Assembly: GCA_964580315.1 (NCBI GenBank)
Contig: CAZOKH010000047.1
Span: forward strand, 1 to 27,807
Direction of reading: 5' to 3'
Origin: CAZOKH01 sp964580315
Lineage (GTDB): Bacteria; Chloroflexota; Anaerolineae; Anaerolineales; Anaerolineaceae
DNA: 27,807 nucleotides
Positions 5,796 through 13,098 of this stretch are shown here, piece after piece (position 1 is the first letter of the stretch; each line of letters starts with the position of its first letter). Made by a program: the position numbers and the translations under genes. The notes beneath the pieces are model-generated. The model saw only the letters and a list, made by a program, of their open reading frames with translations, was not told the DNA's origin and searched no databases.

Positions 5796-8073
5796 ATTTA
5801 CCGGTTGGATGTTTGATCTGTATGATGACCCGGCGCGCGGTGTGGCGGTGTGGTGGATCACAGACGACGGGCGGCGTTTGTGCACCGGGCATGCTTTCCC
5901 GGTGCGCTTCTTTGCGGCCGGTGGCGCGGAGCGCCTGGACGAGCTGGCGCACTGGCTGGGCAAGTTGCCCGACCCGCCCGCCTGCCGCCTGGAAGAGCAG
6001 CGCGACCTGTTTTTGCCGCAGCCGCTGACCGTGCTGGCAGTGGAGGTTGATTCGCCCACCGCGCAGGGGCAGTTATTCAAACAGACCGAACGCGCTTTTC
6101 CTGACCTGACTTATTACGATGCCGATGTGGCCACGGCGCTGCGCTACACAGCCCGCTTTGGCGCGTTCCCGCTGGCGCGCTGCCGGGTGCAGCTTGGTGC
6201 TGAAAATGAGATTGAACAACTGGAAGTTTTGGACGGGCGCTGGGACTTGCAGCCGCAGCCAGCGCCGCTGCGTGTGCTGGAACTGGAGCCCGATTGCAAC
6301 CCTGCCAGCCGCACGCCGCGCGCTTTGCTGGCGCACTGCGGGCGACATACCTGCCGTTTTGATCTGCGCCAGGCGCGCGCAATGCTGATCAATTTGCGTT
6401 CTCTGCTGGCGCAGGAAGACCCGGATGTGATCTTGACCGATTATGGCGACACCTGGCTGCTGCCCGAACTGCTGCGCCTGGCTGATGAGCAAGGCGCGGC
6501 GCTGCCTTTCAGCCGCGACCCGCGCCGCAAGGTGGCCCACAAAAAAGAACTGACTTACTTTTCTTACGGGCAAATTGTCTATCGCGGGCAGCAGACGCTG
6601 CTGTTCGGACGCTGGCATCTTGACCGGCGCAACGCCATGCTGTGGGACGATTATGCCCTGGAAGGCGCACTGGAAACGGCGCGTATCACCTGCCTGCCGG
6701 TGCAAACCGCTGCGCGCACTTCGCCCGGCACGGGCATCTCTTCCATGCAAATTGTCACGGCGCTGCAAAACGGCATCCTGGTTCCGTGGCACAAGCAGCA
6801 GGCAGAGCGCCCCAAAACAGCGCTTGACCTGTTGCATCGCGACCTGGGCGGGCTGGTCTATCAACCGCGGGTGGGCGTGCACGGCCCGGTGGGCGCAGTC
6901 GATTTCATTTCCATGTATCCCAGTGTGATGGTGAAAGCCAATATCTCGCCCGAAGTGCCGCTGCCCAACGGGCTGGAGCCGTCTTCGGATGAGCCAGGTC
7001 TCATTCCGCAAACCCTGGCGCCGCTGCTGGAAAAGCGGGTGGCGCTCAAGCGCAAAATTGCCGCACTGCCCAAATGGCACCCACGGCGCAAACGCTTTGA
7101 GGCGCTGGCATCAGCGCACAAGTGGCTGCTGGTAACCTGCTTTGGCTACCTGGGATATAAGAACGCGCGCTTTGGGCGCATTGAATCGCATGAAGCGGTG
7201 ACGGCGGGCGGGCGCGAAGCCGTTTTGCGCGCCAAGGAAGCCGCTGAAGACCTGGGCTTTGAGGTGCTGCACATTTTTGTGGATGGGTTGTGGGTGCAGA
7301 AGCCGGGCTGCTCGACCCCGGCTGATTTCTCTCCGATTTTGGATGAAATTTTGCAGCGCACCGGGCTGCCCGCCGCGCTGGATGGTGTGTACCGCTGGGT
7401 GGTGTTTTTGCCGTCCTGCCAGGATGCGCGTGTGCCGGTGGGTAACCGCTACTTTGGCGTGTTCCAGGACGGCAGCCTGAAGGTGCGCGGCATTGAAGCG
7501 CGCCGGCGCGACACGCCGCCGTGGATTGGCGCGGTGCAGATGGAAATTGTGCAGCACCTGGCGGGGGCGCAGTCGCCGGCCGAACTGCCCGACTTTTTAC
7601 CCGGTGCGCTGGCCATTGTGCGCCGGGCGCTGGCAAACCTGTCTGCCGGGCGGGTGCCGTTGGCCGACTTGCTGCTGGCGCAGCGCCTGACGCGCGCGGT
7701 GAAAGATTACACCGCGCCTTCACCGGCGGCGCGCGCCGCGGCGCAGTTGGAAGCGGTGGGCAAGCATGTTCGACCAGGGCAGCGGGTGCGCTTTGTGTGG
7801 ACGCGCGGCCTGCCCGGTGTGCACGCCTGGGATTTGCCTACCCCGCCTGACCCGGCGGAAGTGGACCGCGTGCGTTACCGCACCATGCTGCTGCGCGCTG
7901 CCAGCACGGTGCTGCAGCCGTTGGGCATACAGCGGGAGACGCTGCATCAACGCTGCTGCGGGGTGGTGGAGCAAAACCTGTGGCAGCCGAAGCGAATGGA
8001 AGCTACCCTGTATCTCGCCAGTCCTCAAGTGTTTTCGAAAAGTCTTGATGTCTATGAGATTCGAAGCGGCTGA
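5788..8073 (+). CDS. Divergent B-family DNA polymerase, exonuclease-inactive, PolB2-like
   Basis: A 761-aa protein with the PolB palm. Motif A is VDFISMYPS (Asp372). Motif B is KWLLVTCFGYLGYKN at 445-459, where the usual K-x3-N-S-x-Y-G reads K-x3-V-T-x-F-G. Motif C is HIFVDGLWV, where the first Asp of YGDTDS is Phe497 and the second, catalytic, Asp499 is kept. NRYFGVFQDG and RGIEARRRDT at 553-575 are well-preserved DNA-contact motifs. The proofreading domain is present but its residues are lost: Exo I reads LELE at 164-167, the Exo II Asp is Leu224, and the Exo III Asp is Gly293. Either a low-fidelity (translesion) enzyme or a structural subunit is possible; retention of both metal-binding Asp favours activity. 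I chose ATG 5788 because it overlaps the upstream stop and starts where homology is expected, although the frame is open further upstream. Confidence 0.85.
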   Translation: MREFTGWMFDLYDDPARGVAVWWITDDGRRLCTGHAFPVRFFAAGGAERLDELAHWLGKLPDPPACRLEEQRDLFLPQPLTVLAVEVDSPTAQGQLFKQTERAFPDLTYYDADVATALRYTARFGAFPLARCRVQLGAENEIEQLEVLDGRWDLQPQPAPLRVLELEPDCNPASRTPRALLAHCGRHTCRFDLRQARAMLINLRSLLAQEDPDVILTDYGDTWLLPELLRLADEQGAALPFSRDPRRKVAHKKELTYFSYGQIVYRGQQTLLFGRWHLDRRNAMLWDDYALEGALETARITCLPVQTAARTSPGTGISSMQIVTALQNGILVPWHKQQAERPKTALDLLHRDLGGLVYQPRVGVHGPVGAVDFISMYPSVMVKANISPEVPLPNGLEPSSDEPGLIPQTLAPLLEKRVALKRKIAALPKWHPRRKRFEALASAHKWLLVTCFGYLGYKNARFGRIESHEAVTAGGREAVLRAKEAAEDLGFEVLHIFVDGLWVQKPGCSTPADFSPILDEILQRTGLPAALDGVYRWVVFLPSCQDARVPVGNRYFGVFQDGSLKVRGIEARRRDTPPWIGAVQMEIVQHLAGAQSPAELPDFLPGALAIVRRALANLSAGRVPLADLLLAQRLTRAVKDYTAPSPAARAAAQLEAVGKHVRPGQRVRFVWTRGLPGVHAWDLPTPPDPAEVDRVRYRTMLLRAASTVLQPLGIQRETLHQRCCGVVEQNLWQPKRMEATLYLASPQVFSKSLDVYEIRSG

Positions 8074-8086
8074 AGCCGCCACTACA

Positions 8087-8120
8087 AGCGGCGTGCTGCT
8101 GAAAGCGGCGGGCTGCTGAA
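8087..8120. repeat. Tandem 17-bp direct repeat
   Basis: Two adjacent 17-bp copies (8087-8103 and 8104-8120) differ at a single base (T8094/G8111). They follow the polymerase stop codon. Just before them GCGGC-TGAA-GCCGC (8066-8079) forms a small hairpin over the stop codon. A recent slippage duplication is the simplest explanation. Confidence 0.75.
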
Positions 8121-8177
8121 ATGACATAGAATCCTGTTCTCCATCGTAGAAAAAACGTAGAAAAAAGTACTCAACTC

Positions 8178-8205
8178 TTGCGCGTTTGATAAAAAAGGAT
8201 ATAAT
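8178..8205 (+). promoter_or_regulatory. Promoter of arsR-like gene
   Basis: A -10 TATAAT (8200-8205) is preceded by TTGCGC (8178-8183) at 16 bases. The predicted start near 8212 lies only about seven bases before the ATG at 8219, giving a nearly leaderless transcript. It overlaps the operator at 8204-8229. Confidence 0.7.
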
Positions 8206-8229
8206 CATATTCAATATTATGAATATGAT
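8204..8229. promoter_or_regulatory. ArsR-type operator 1
   Basis: ATCATATTCA (8204-8213) and TGAATATGAT (8220-8229) form a perfect 10-bp inverted repeat with a 6-base centre. AT-rich dyads of this type at the -10 region are typical ArsR/SmtB operators. It covers the start of the repressor gene, which indicates autoregulation. Confidence 0.8.
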
Positions 8230-8599
8230 AACCACTTCTGGTGTTGAAACCACCGTCTATGACCTGCAATCGCAGGTTTTGAAAGCCTTCACCCATCCCA
8301 CCCGCCTGGCGATTTTAGACCTGCTGCGCGATGGTGAACACTGCGTGTGTCACCTGGAGGCGCACCTGGGGCTGCGCCAGGCGTATATCTCGCAGCAATT
8401 ATCGGTATTGCGTGAGGCGGGCTTGATCACGGACCGGCGCGACGGCTGGAATGTGTTCTACCGGGTGGCGGATGCGCGTGTCTTTCAACTGCTGGATATG
8501 CTGCGCATGATTGCCGGAGCGCCGCAGTGGGAACCGCTGCCGTTCAACCCGGATTGTCCCTGCCCGCATTGCGCATCGAAAAAATGTTCCTGTCATTAA
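8219..8599 (+). CDS. ArsR/SmtB-family metal(loid)-sensing repressor
   Basis: A 126-aa winged-helix repressor. HPTRLAILDLLRDGEHCVCHLEAHLG near 26-51 is the ArsR signature, and EHCVCHL (Cys42, Cys44) matches the ELCVCDL metal-binding motif in the alpha-3 helix of As(III)/Sb(III)/Cd(II) sensors. The recognition helix region is QAYISQQLSVLREAGLI. The C-terminal tail is unusually Cys-rich (CPCPHCASKKCSCH, five Cys), possibly a second metal or thiol site. Start: ATG 8219 or 8225; the frame extends to TTG 8186, but that lies inside the promoter. No ribosome site precedes 8219, consistent with a near-leaderless mRNA. Operators at 8204-8229 and 8902-8927 suggest that it controls itself and the permease gene. 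Inducer unknown. Confidence 0.92.
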   Translation: MNMITTSGVETTVYDLQSQVLKAFTHPTRLAILDLLRDGEHCVCHLEAHLGLRQAYISQQLSVLREAGLITDRRDGWNVFYRVADARVFQLLDMLRMIAGAPQWEPLPFNPDCPCPHCASKKCSCH

Positions 8600-8614
8600 A
8601 CGGAGAAAAAATCA

Positions 8615-8854
8615 ATGATTCAAATAAAAGTGCTCGGAAAAGGCTGTTCCAATTGTAAAAAATTGGAAGAACTGGCCTGTAGAGCGGTGGAAAAATCGCT
8701 GCTCCAGGCTGAAATTGAAAAAGTGACCGACATGGATGCCATTATGCAGTATCCCATCCTGTCAACACCTGGATTGGTCATCAATGAAAAACTGGTTTCA
8801 TCGGGGCGTATTCCCAGCGAAACGGAAATCATTGGCTGGTTAAAAGAAGCGTAA
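8615..8854 (+). CDS. Thioredoxin-like small CxxC protein (redox-active disulfide protein 2 type)
   Basis: A 79-aa minimal thioredoxin fold of the MTH895/'redox-active disulfide protein 2' type. The active site is GCSNC (Cys11, Cys14) right after the first strand, and STPGLVINEKLVSSG near 48-62 contains the cis-Pro loop and the edge strands. It has no signal peptide and is cytoplasmic. It lies 15 bases after the arsR-like gene, preceded by a CGGAGAAA ribosome site, and upstream of an ArsP-like permease. This trio recurs in anaerobes. A likely role is reduction or delivery of a thiol-bound metalloid to the permease, but this is inferred. Confidence 0.9.
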   Translation: MIQIKVLGKGCSNCKKLEELACRAVEKSLLQAEIEKVTDMDAIMQYPILSTPGLVINEKLVSSGRIPSETEIIGWLKEA

Positions 8855-8862
8855 TTTTTTTG

Positions 8863-8893
8863 ACGGAGGCTTTATTTTGGGCTCCGTTTTTTT
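8863..8893 (+). terminator. Terminator between trx-like gene and permease
   Basis: ACGGAG (8863-8868) pairs with CTCCGT (8882-8887), followed by a run of seven T. Because the permease has its own operator just downstream, this probably separates or attenuates the two transcripts. Confidence 0.7.
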
Positions 8894-8901
8894 ATGCGGT
8901 C

Positions 8902-8927
8902 ATCATATTCAAAAAAACGAATATTAT
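8902..8927. promoter_or_regulatory. ArsR-type operator 2
   Basis: ATCATATTC (8902-8910) and GAATATTAT (8919-8927) repeat the arms of operator 1 with the same 8-base separation of the 9-bp arms and only one mismatch. The right arm includes TATTAT, a possible -10 for the permease gene; no good -35 is visible. Confidence 0.75.
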
Positions 8928-8943
8928 TTAAAGGTCAAATTAA

Positions 8944-10416
8944 ATGGATATTGGTGCTTTCATTGTAAAACTGCTGCAGGGCGGCGCGGGCAACCTGGCG
9001 GCATACCTGGCGGCGCATGTGCTGCTGTGCCTGCTGCCGGCGTTCTTCATTGCCGGCGGCATGAGCGCCCTGATTCCAAAAGAATCAGTCACCCGTTTCC
9101 TGGGGCGCAATGCACCCAAGTTCATTTCATACCCGGCGGCGGCGCTGGCGGGTTCGGTGCTGGCGGTGTGTTCGTGCACCATTGTGCCGCTGTTTGCGGG
9201 CATTTATAAGAAGGGCGCGGGGTTGGGACCGGCCATCACCTTCCTGTTCTTTGCCCCGGCGGGCAACATCCTGGCGCTGGCATATACGGGCGTGGCAATT
9301 GGCCCCGACCTGGCGTTTGCGCGTTTGTTCCTCTCACTGGCGTTTGGCATTGGCATTGGTTTGATCATGGCGCTGATTTTCTCGCGCGATGATGCGGCGC
9401 ATGAAAAAGCAGAAGATGCGGCGTTTTCAGCAGCCGGTTCGATGCGCTCGGCGCGCACCATCTTCCTGCTGTTGATTGTGGCGCTGCTGCTGTCGGGCAC
9501 GCTGCAAGTGGACTTTTTAACCGGGAGTTATGGTCAGGTTAACCTGCCGATTGGCGGGCTGGACCGACTGGAAGATGCGCTGTTTGTGCTGGTGCCCTAT
9601 GACGCCAGCCGCGGTGAAGAGGGCGTCACTGCGCAGGGATTGATTTTGATTGTGCTGCTGGGTTTGATTGCCCTGACCGCTTGGAAGGGATTTGAGAAGA
9701 TTTTTGATGGTTTCACCGGTTGGACATGGGCAACCCTGGGGCTGGCGGGTTTCACCCTGTTGGTGGCGGCGGTGCGCATGACCCCGCAGGCCAACGGATT
9801 GCTGATTGACTTCAGAGGCAAGATGTTTGCCGTGCTGGTGATTTTGGGCGCACTGGTGTATATGATGCGCACCCAACTGTCGGGCGATGAATTGCGTGAC
9901 TGGATCTGGGAATCGTGGCGCTTTGTGAAACAGATTTTCCCGCTGTTGATTGTGGGCGTCTTCACGGTGGGTGTGTTACGCCAGCTCATTCAACCGGAAT
10001 GGATTGAGATGCTGGCGGGGCGCAACACGCTGCTGGGCAACCTGGCGGGTGTGGCATTTGGTGTGTTCATGTACTTTCCCACCCTGGTGGAAGTGCCCAT
10101 TGCCCAGATGTTCCTCAGCCTGGGCATGCACCGCGGCCCGCTGCTGGCGTATTTGATGGCCGACCCTGAACTGAGCCTGCAAAGCATCCTGATCGTTTCC
10201 ACCATCATTGGCAAGCTCAAATCGTGGACGTATGTGGGCTGGGTGGCGCTTTTCAGCACCCTGGCGGGCTTGATCTACGGCGCGTGGGTGGACGGCATGA
10301 GCCCGTGGCTGCTGATTGCCATTGTGCTGGGTGGGCTGGCGCTGCTGGGCGTGGCGCTGTGGAAGATGGATGCGCGCAATCGCACTCGAGTGCCTGATAC
10401 AGCCTTTGTAGAGTAA
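8944..10416 (+). CDS. ArsP/DUF318-like permease
   Basis: A 490-aa integral membrane protein with about ten hydrophobic segments in two repeats. The first repeat ends with LAVCSCTIVPLFAGIYKKGAG (Cys76, Cys78) followed by AITFLFFAPAGNILALAYTG, the hallmark of the ArsP/DUF318 permease family. The second repeat has the equivalent YFPTLVEVPIAQMFLSLG and IVSTIIGKLKSWTYVG. Known ArsP members export trivalent organoarsenicals through Cys pairs. With an ArsR-type regulator and a CxxC protein beside it, thiol-reactive metalloid efflux is the best guess. At 490 aa it is longer than canonical ArsP (near 300-350), with an extended central part at about 150-330. The ATG is preceded by AAAGG at nine bases. 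A strong terminator follows. Confidence 0.85.
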   Translation: MDIGAFIVKLLQGGAGNLAAYLAAHVLLCLLPAFFIAGGMSALIPKESVTRFLGRNAPKFISYPAAALAGSVLAVCSCTIVPLFAGIYKKGAGLGPAITFLFFAPAGNILALAYTGVAIGPDLAFARLFLSLAFGIGIGLIMALIFSRDDAAHEKAEDAAFSAAGSMRSARTIFLLLIVALLLSGTLQVDFLTGSYGQVNLPIGGLDRLEDALFVLVPYDASRGEEGVTAQGLILIVLLGLIALTAWKGFEKIFDGFTGWTWATLGLAGFTLLVAAVRMTPQANGLLIDFRGKMFAVLVILGALVYMMRTQLSGDELRDWIWESWRFVKQIFPLLIVGVFTVGVLRQLIQPEWIEMLAGRNTLLGNLAGVAFGVFMYFPTLVEVPIAQMFLSLGMHRGPLLAYLMADPELSLQSILIVSTIIGKLKSWTYVGWVALFSTLAGLIYGAWVDGMSPWLLIAIVLGGLALLGVALWKMDARNRTRVPDTAFVE

Positions 10417-10441
10417 TACCTGAAATGAAACAATAAAACCC

Positions 10442-10477
10442 AAAAGCCTGCGGTATCAAATCACCGCAGGCTTTTTT
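10442..10477 (+). terminator. Strong intrinsic terminator of the ars-like locus
   Basis: A 13-bp perfect stem (10442-10454 with 10463-10475), an 8-base loop and a run of six T. It can also terminate in the reverse direction because of the AAAA at its left edge. Confidence 0.95.
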
Positions 10478-10689
10478 CGGTTAAGAATAAATTTTTTATT
10501 GCAACTATCAACAAGAATAACTGCTGAATGGCTTTATAAACCAGCGGTTGCCGCGGTACACCGAATGCCAAAGATTCTTACCCGCATGTTTTTTCTAACC
10601 AGACTATTGTAATTTATTTCCCGGATACAATTGGAATCGGACGGGTATTTAATTGGCAGCCGAATGAAATGAACATGGGAAATATATCT

Positions 10690-11475
10690 ATGAGCAACGT
10701 GCGATTCTACGGCGAGGCGCCGTTTGCAGCGGTGCTGATTCACGGTGGGCCGGGTGCGGCGGGTGAGATGGCGCCGGTGGCACGCCGGCTGGCAGCAGAT
10801 GGTTTGAGCGTTTTGGAACCGCTGCAGACGGCCGATTCAGTGGACGGGCAAATTGAAGAACTGGCAGAAACCCTGGCGCAGTTTGCCCGGCTGCCTGCCA
10901 CGCTGGTTGGCTATTCGTGGGGTGCTTGGCTGGCCTTGTTGACGGCTGGGCGTTACCCGGAACGGGTGAAAAAACTGATCCTGGTCAGCAGCGGCAGCCT
11001 GGAGGAAAAGTATGCGCAAAAGACACTGGGAAAACGGTTGAAACGGCTGGCGCCCAGGGTGCGCCTGGAAGCGCAGCGATTGCTTAAGGCGCTGGAAGGT
11101 TTGCCTGATGCAGGGGAGAGCAATGCACTGGCGCGCCTGGGAGAAATTTTCAGCCGCAGCGATGTTTTTGACCCGCTGCCCGGGACTGTGGAGAAGTTAG
11201 ATGTGCAGATGCATATCTATCAGCGGGTGTGGGCGCAGGCGGCTGACCTGCGCCGCAGCGGTGAACTGCTGCAACGTGCAGCCGCCGTGCAATGCCCGGT
11301 GACGGCCATCCACGGCGATTTTGACCCGCACCCGTGGCAGGGGGTGAAAGAGCCGCTGGAGAAGGTTTTGCCTTTTTTTGAATTTATTCTGTTAAAAAAT
11401 TGCGGTCATAAACCCTGGGTTGAGCGACAGGCAAGAGAACGTTTTTTCAATATTTTAAAGCAAACGCGAGGTTGA
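10690..11475 (+). CDS. Alpha/beta hydrolase
   Basis: A 261-aa serine hydrolase of the alpha/beta fold. HGGPG at 18-22 forms the oxyanion loop and GYSWG at 74-78 the nucleophile elbow (Ser76). HGDFDPHP near the C-terminus supplies the Asp and NCGHKPW the catalytic His. No signal peptide, so cytoplasmic. The substrate cannot be told; HGGPG is common in proline iminopeptidase-like and haloperoxidase-like members. The start is ambiguous among ATG 10669, 10675 and 10690. I prefer 10690 because the fold's first strand begins immediately after it and GGGA lies about ten bases upstream. It is a single gene between the ars-like locus and the importer operon. Confidence 0.85.
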   Translation: MSNVRFYGEAPFAAVLIHGGPGAAGEMAPVARRLAADGLSVLEPLQTADSVDGQIEELAETLAQFARLPATLVGYSWGAWLALLTAGRYPERVKKLILVSSGSLEEKYAQKTLGKRLKRLAPRVRLEAQRLLKALEGLPDAGESNALARLGEIFSRSDVFDPLPGTVEKLDVQMHIYQRVWAQAADLRRSGELLQRAAAVQCPVTAIHGDFDPHPWQGVKEPLEKVLPFFEFILLKNCGHKPWVERQARERFFNILKQTRG

Positions 11476-11602
11476 AAAGAATTGATTATCGATTGCGATC
11501 ATGAGACGAATCTTGTGGTAAACTAAGGATTTAAGGTCGTAAATATATCTGGTTTTTTACTGCTGATTAATTACAGCCAGAGCTTTGACCTCCCCAAATC
11601 GT

Positions 11603-11618
11603 TCTGGTTTTGACCAGA
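11603..11618. promoter_or_regulatory. Small dyad upstream of binding-protein gene
   Basis: TCTGGT (11603-11608) and ACCAGA (11613-11618) form a perfect 6-bp dyad with a 4-base centre, 33 bases before the binding-protein ATG. It could be an operator or a leader hairpin. No convincing -35/-10 pair was found in 11476-11651. Confidence 0.3.
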
Positions 11619-11651
11619 CAGCACAAACACAAAACTAAAGGAGAAGAAGAG

Positions 11652-12917
11652 ATGAGTAAGCGATTTACCCAATATGTTCTGCTATCAACACTGCTTGTGC
11701 TCAGCATACTGCTGGCAGCCTGCGGTGGCGCAGCCCCGGCTGCAGCCCCGGCGGAAGCAGATAAGCCTGCTGCTGAAGCTCCGGCCGAAGGCGAAGCCCC
11801 GGCAGAAGCTGCTGATGGCGAAAAAATCTTGATTGGTGCTTCCATGTGCCTCACCGGCATCCAGGCTCCCCTGGATGAGCCGCAGTTGAAGGGTGCACAG
11901 GTTGCCGTTGATTATTTGAATAAAAACGGCGGCATCATGGGCAAGCAAGTTGAACTGATCAACCTGGACGGTAAAAGCGACCCGGTGACTGTTGGCAACA
12001 ACACCATCGAGCTGGTGCAGAAGGGCGCCGCCGCAATTATTGCCCCCAGTGACTTCGACTTTGGCGGTCCCGCCAGCCGCGAAGCCCAGAAAGCCGGCAT
12101 CGTGGGTATTTCCCCGTGCGCGTCTTCCCCGCTGTACGGCTCAGACGCCCTGGGCGATCTGCAGTTCACCATGTCAATGTGGAACACCACCATGGGCGCG
12201 GCTGCTGCTGAATACGCCTACAATGAACTGGGGTACCGAACCGCGTATGTTGTGACTGATACCTTCATCGATTACACCAAATCACTCAGCCGCTATTTCA
12301 TTGAAGCTTTCGAACAATTGGGCGGCGAAGTGTTCGCTGAGGACACCTACGTGCAGGGCGACCAGGACTTCTCCGCGCAGTTGGCGCGCATCAAAGCCCT
12401 GGAAACACAACCCGATTTCCTGTACATTTCCTCCTACATGCCTGATCTGGGCATGATCATCCGCACCATTCGCGAAGCCGGCATCACCACCCCCATCGTC
12501 GGCGGCGACTCCTATGATGACCCCGGCCTGTTCGAAGCCCTTGGCCCCGAAATTGGCAATGACATCACCTGGACCACCCATTCGTGGATGACCCGCGATG
12601 CTTCACCCGAAATGGCGCTGTTCCTGGATGAATACCAGGCCAAATTCAATGAAGAACCCGAAGCCATGTTCACCGTGGCCGGTTGGGATGTGGTGATGGT
12701 TCTGGCGCAGGCTATGGAAGAAGCCGGCACCACCGAAGGTAAAGCCGTTGCCAAAGCCATGGAAGAAATGGAATTCAAACTGCTGACCGGTACCCTGGAT
12801 TGGAAACCTGCTTCCGAAGGTCACGAGACCGACAAAGAAGTTTGCATGGTCAACCTGATCGACGGCAAACCCAATTTCCTGGGCTGGATCCGCCCTGAAA
12901 TTTCATTGGAACCGTAA
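11652..12917 (+). CDS. HAAT-family ABC transporter substrate-binding lipoprotein
   Basis: An extracytoplasmic periplasmic-binding-protein type 1 receptor (LivJ-like) for the LivGFHM-like importer downstream. It has an N-terminal signal peptide with lipobox LLAAC (Cys24), then an Ala/Pro/Glu-rich linker to about residue 57. The binding domain opens with ILIGASMCLTG and LKGAQVAVDYLNKNGGIMGK, typical of the family. VQKGAAAIIAPSDF and GDQDFSAQLARIKALETQPDFLY are also standard. Length 421 aa is normal. I chose ATG 11652 over 11610 because AAAGGAG ends eight bases before it and the signal peptide starts there. It is separated from livG by a strong hairpin. The substrate is unknown; downstream amide-cleaving enzymes suggest an amide or peptide-like compound. 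Confidence 0.93.
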   Translation: MSKRFTQYVLLSTLLVLSILLAACGGAAPAAAPAEADKPAAEAPAEGEAPAEAADGEKILIGASMCLTGIQAPLDEPQLKGAQVAVDYLNKNGGIMGKQVELINLDGKSDPVTVGNNTIELVQKGAAAIIAPSDFDFGGPASREAQKAGIVGISPCASSPLYGSDALGDLQFTMSMWNTTMGAAAAEYAYNELGYRTAYVVTDTFIDYTKSLSRYFIEAFEQLGGEVFAEDTYVQGDQDFSAQLARIKALETQPDFLYISSYMPDLGMIIRTIREAGITTPIVGGDSYDDPGLFEALGPEIGNDITWTTHSWMTRDASPEMALFLDEYQAKFNEEPEAMFTVAGWDVVMVLAQAMEEAGTTEGKAVAKAMEEMEFKLLTGTLDWKPASEGHETDKEVCMVNLIDGKPNFLGWIRPEISLEP

Positions 12918-12939
12918 AATAACGATCGATTAAAAATCT

Positions 12940-12978
12940 CTGGTGGGTTTTATGGCGTATTATCATAAAACCCACCAG
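12940..12978 (+). other. 15-bp stem-loop between binding protein and livG-like gene
   Basis: CTGGTGGGTTTTATG (12940-12954) and CATAAAACCCACCAG (12964-12978) pair perfectly around a 9-base loop. No T run follows on the plus strand; a T run would follow only on the minus strand. A 3' stabiliser or partial terminator that raises binding-protein levels relative to the membrane subunits is the usual explanation in such operons. Confidence 0.8.
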
Positions 12979-13098
12979 AAAAACTTATTTGGAAAGAAAC
13001 GGAATGATTGTTCAGGTGGGATAATTCGTTTTTATTGATGGTTGAATTTTTTTTATGAAGCACTTGTTGTGGAAAATCCCTAAAGGGAGTTGTTAACT

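Noticed and set aside
6073..7080. 335-codon antisense frame inside the polymerase gene
   Set aside because: It is a GC-driven shadow of the coding strand; composition is rich in Gln, His and Arg and no family is recognisable.
5788..8073. Polymerase gene as a decaying pseudogene
   Set aside because: There is no frameshift or internal stop over 761 codons, and motif A, the second Asp of motif C and the DNA-contact motifs are preserved.
13002..13013. GAATGATTGTTC, one mismatch from the LexA-type box
   Set aside because: It breaks the dyad in one half-site and has no matching promoter around it; upstream of a transporter gene an SOS role is unlikely.
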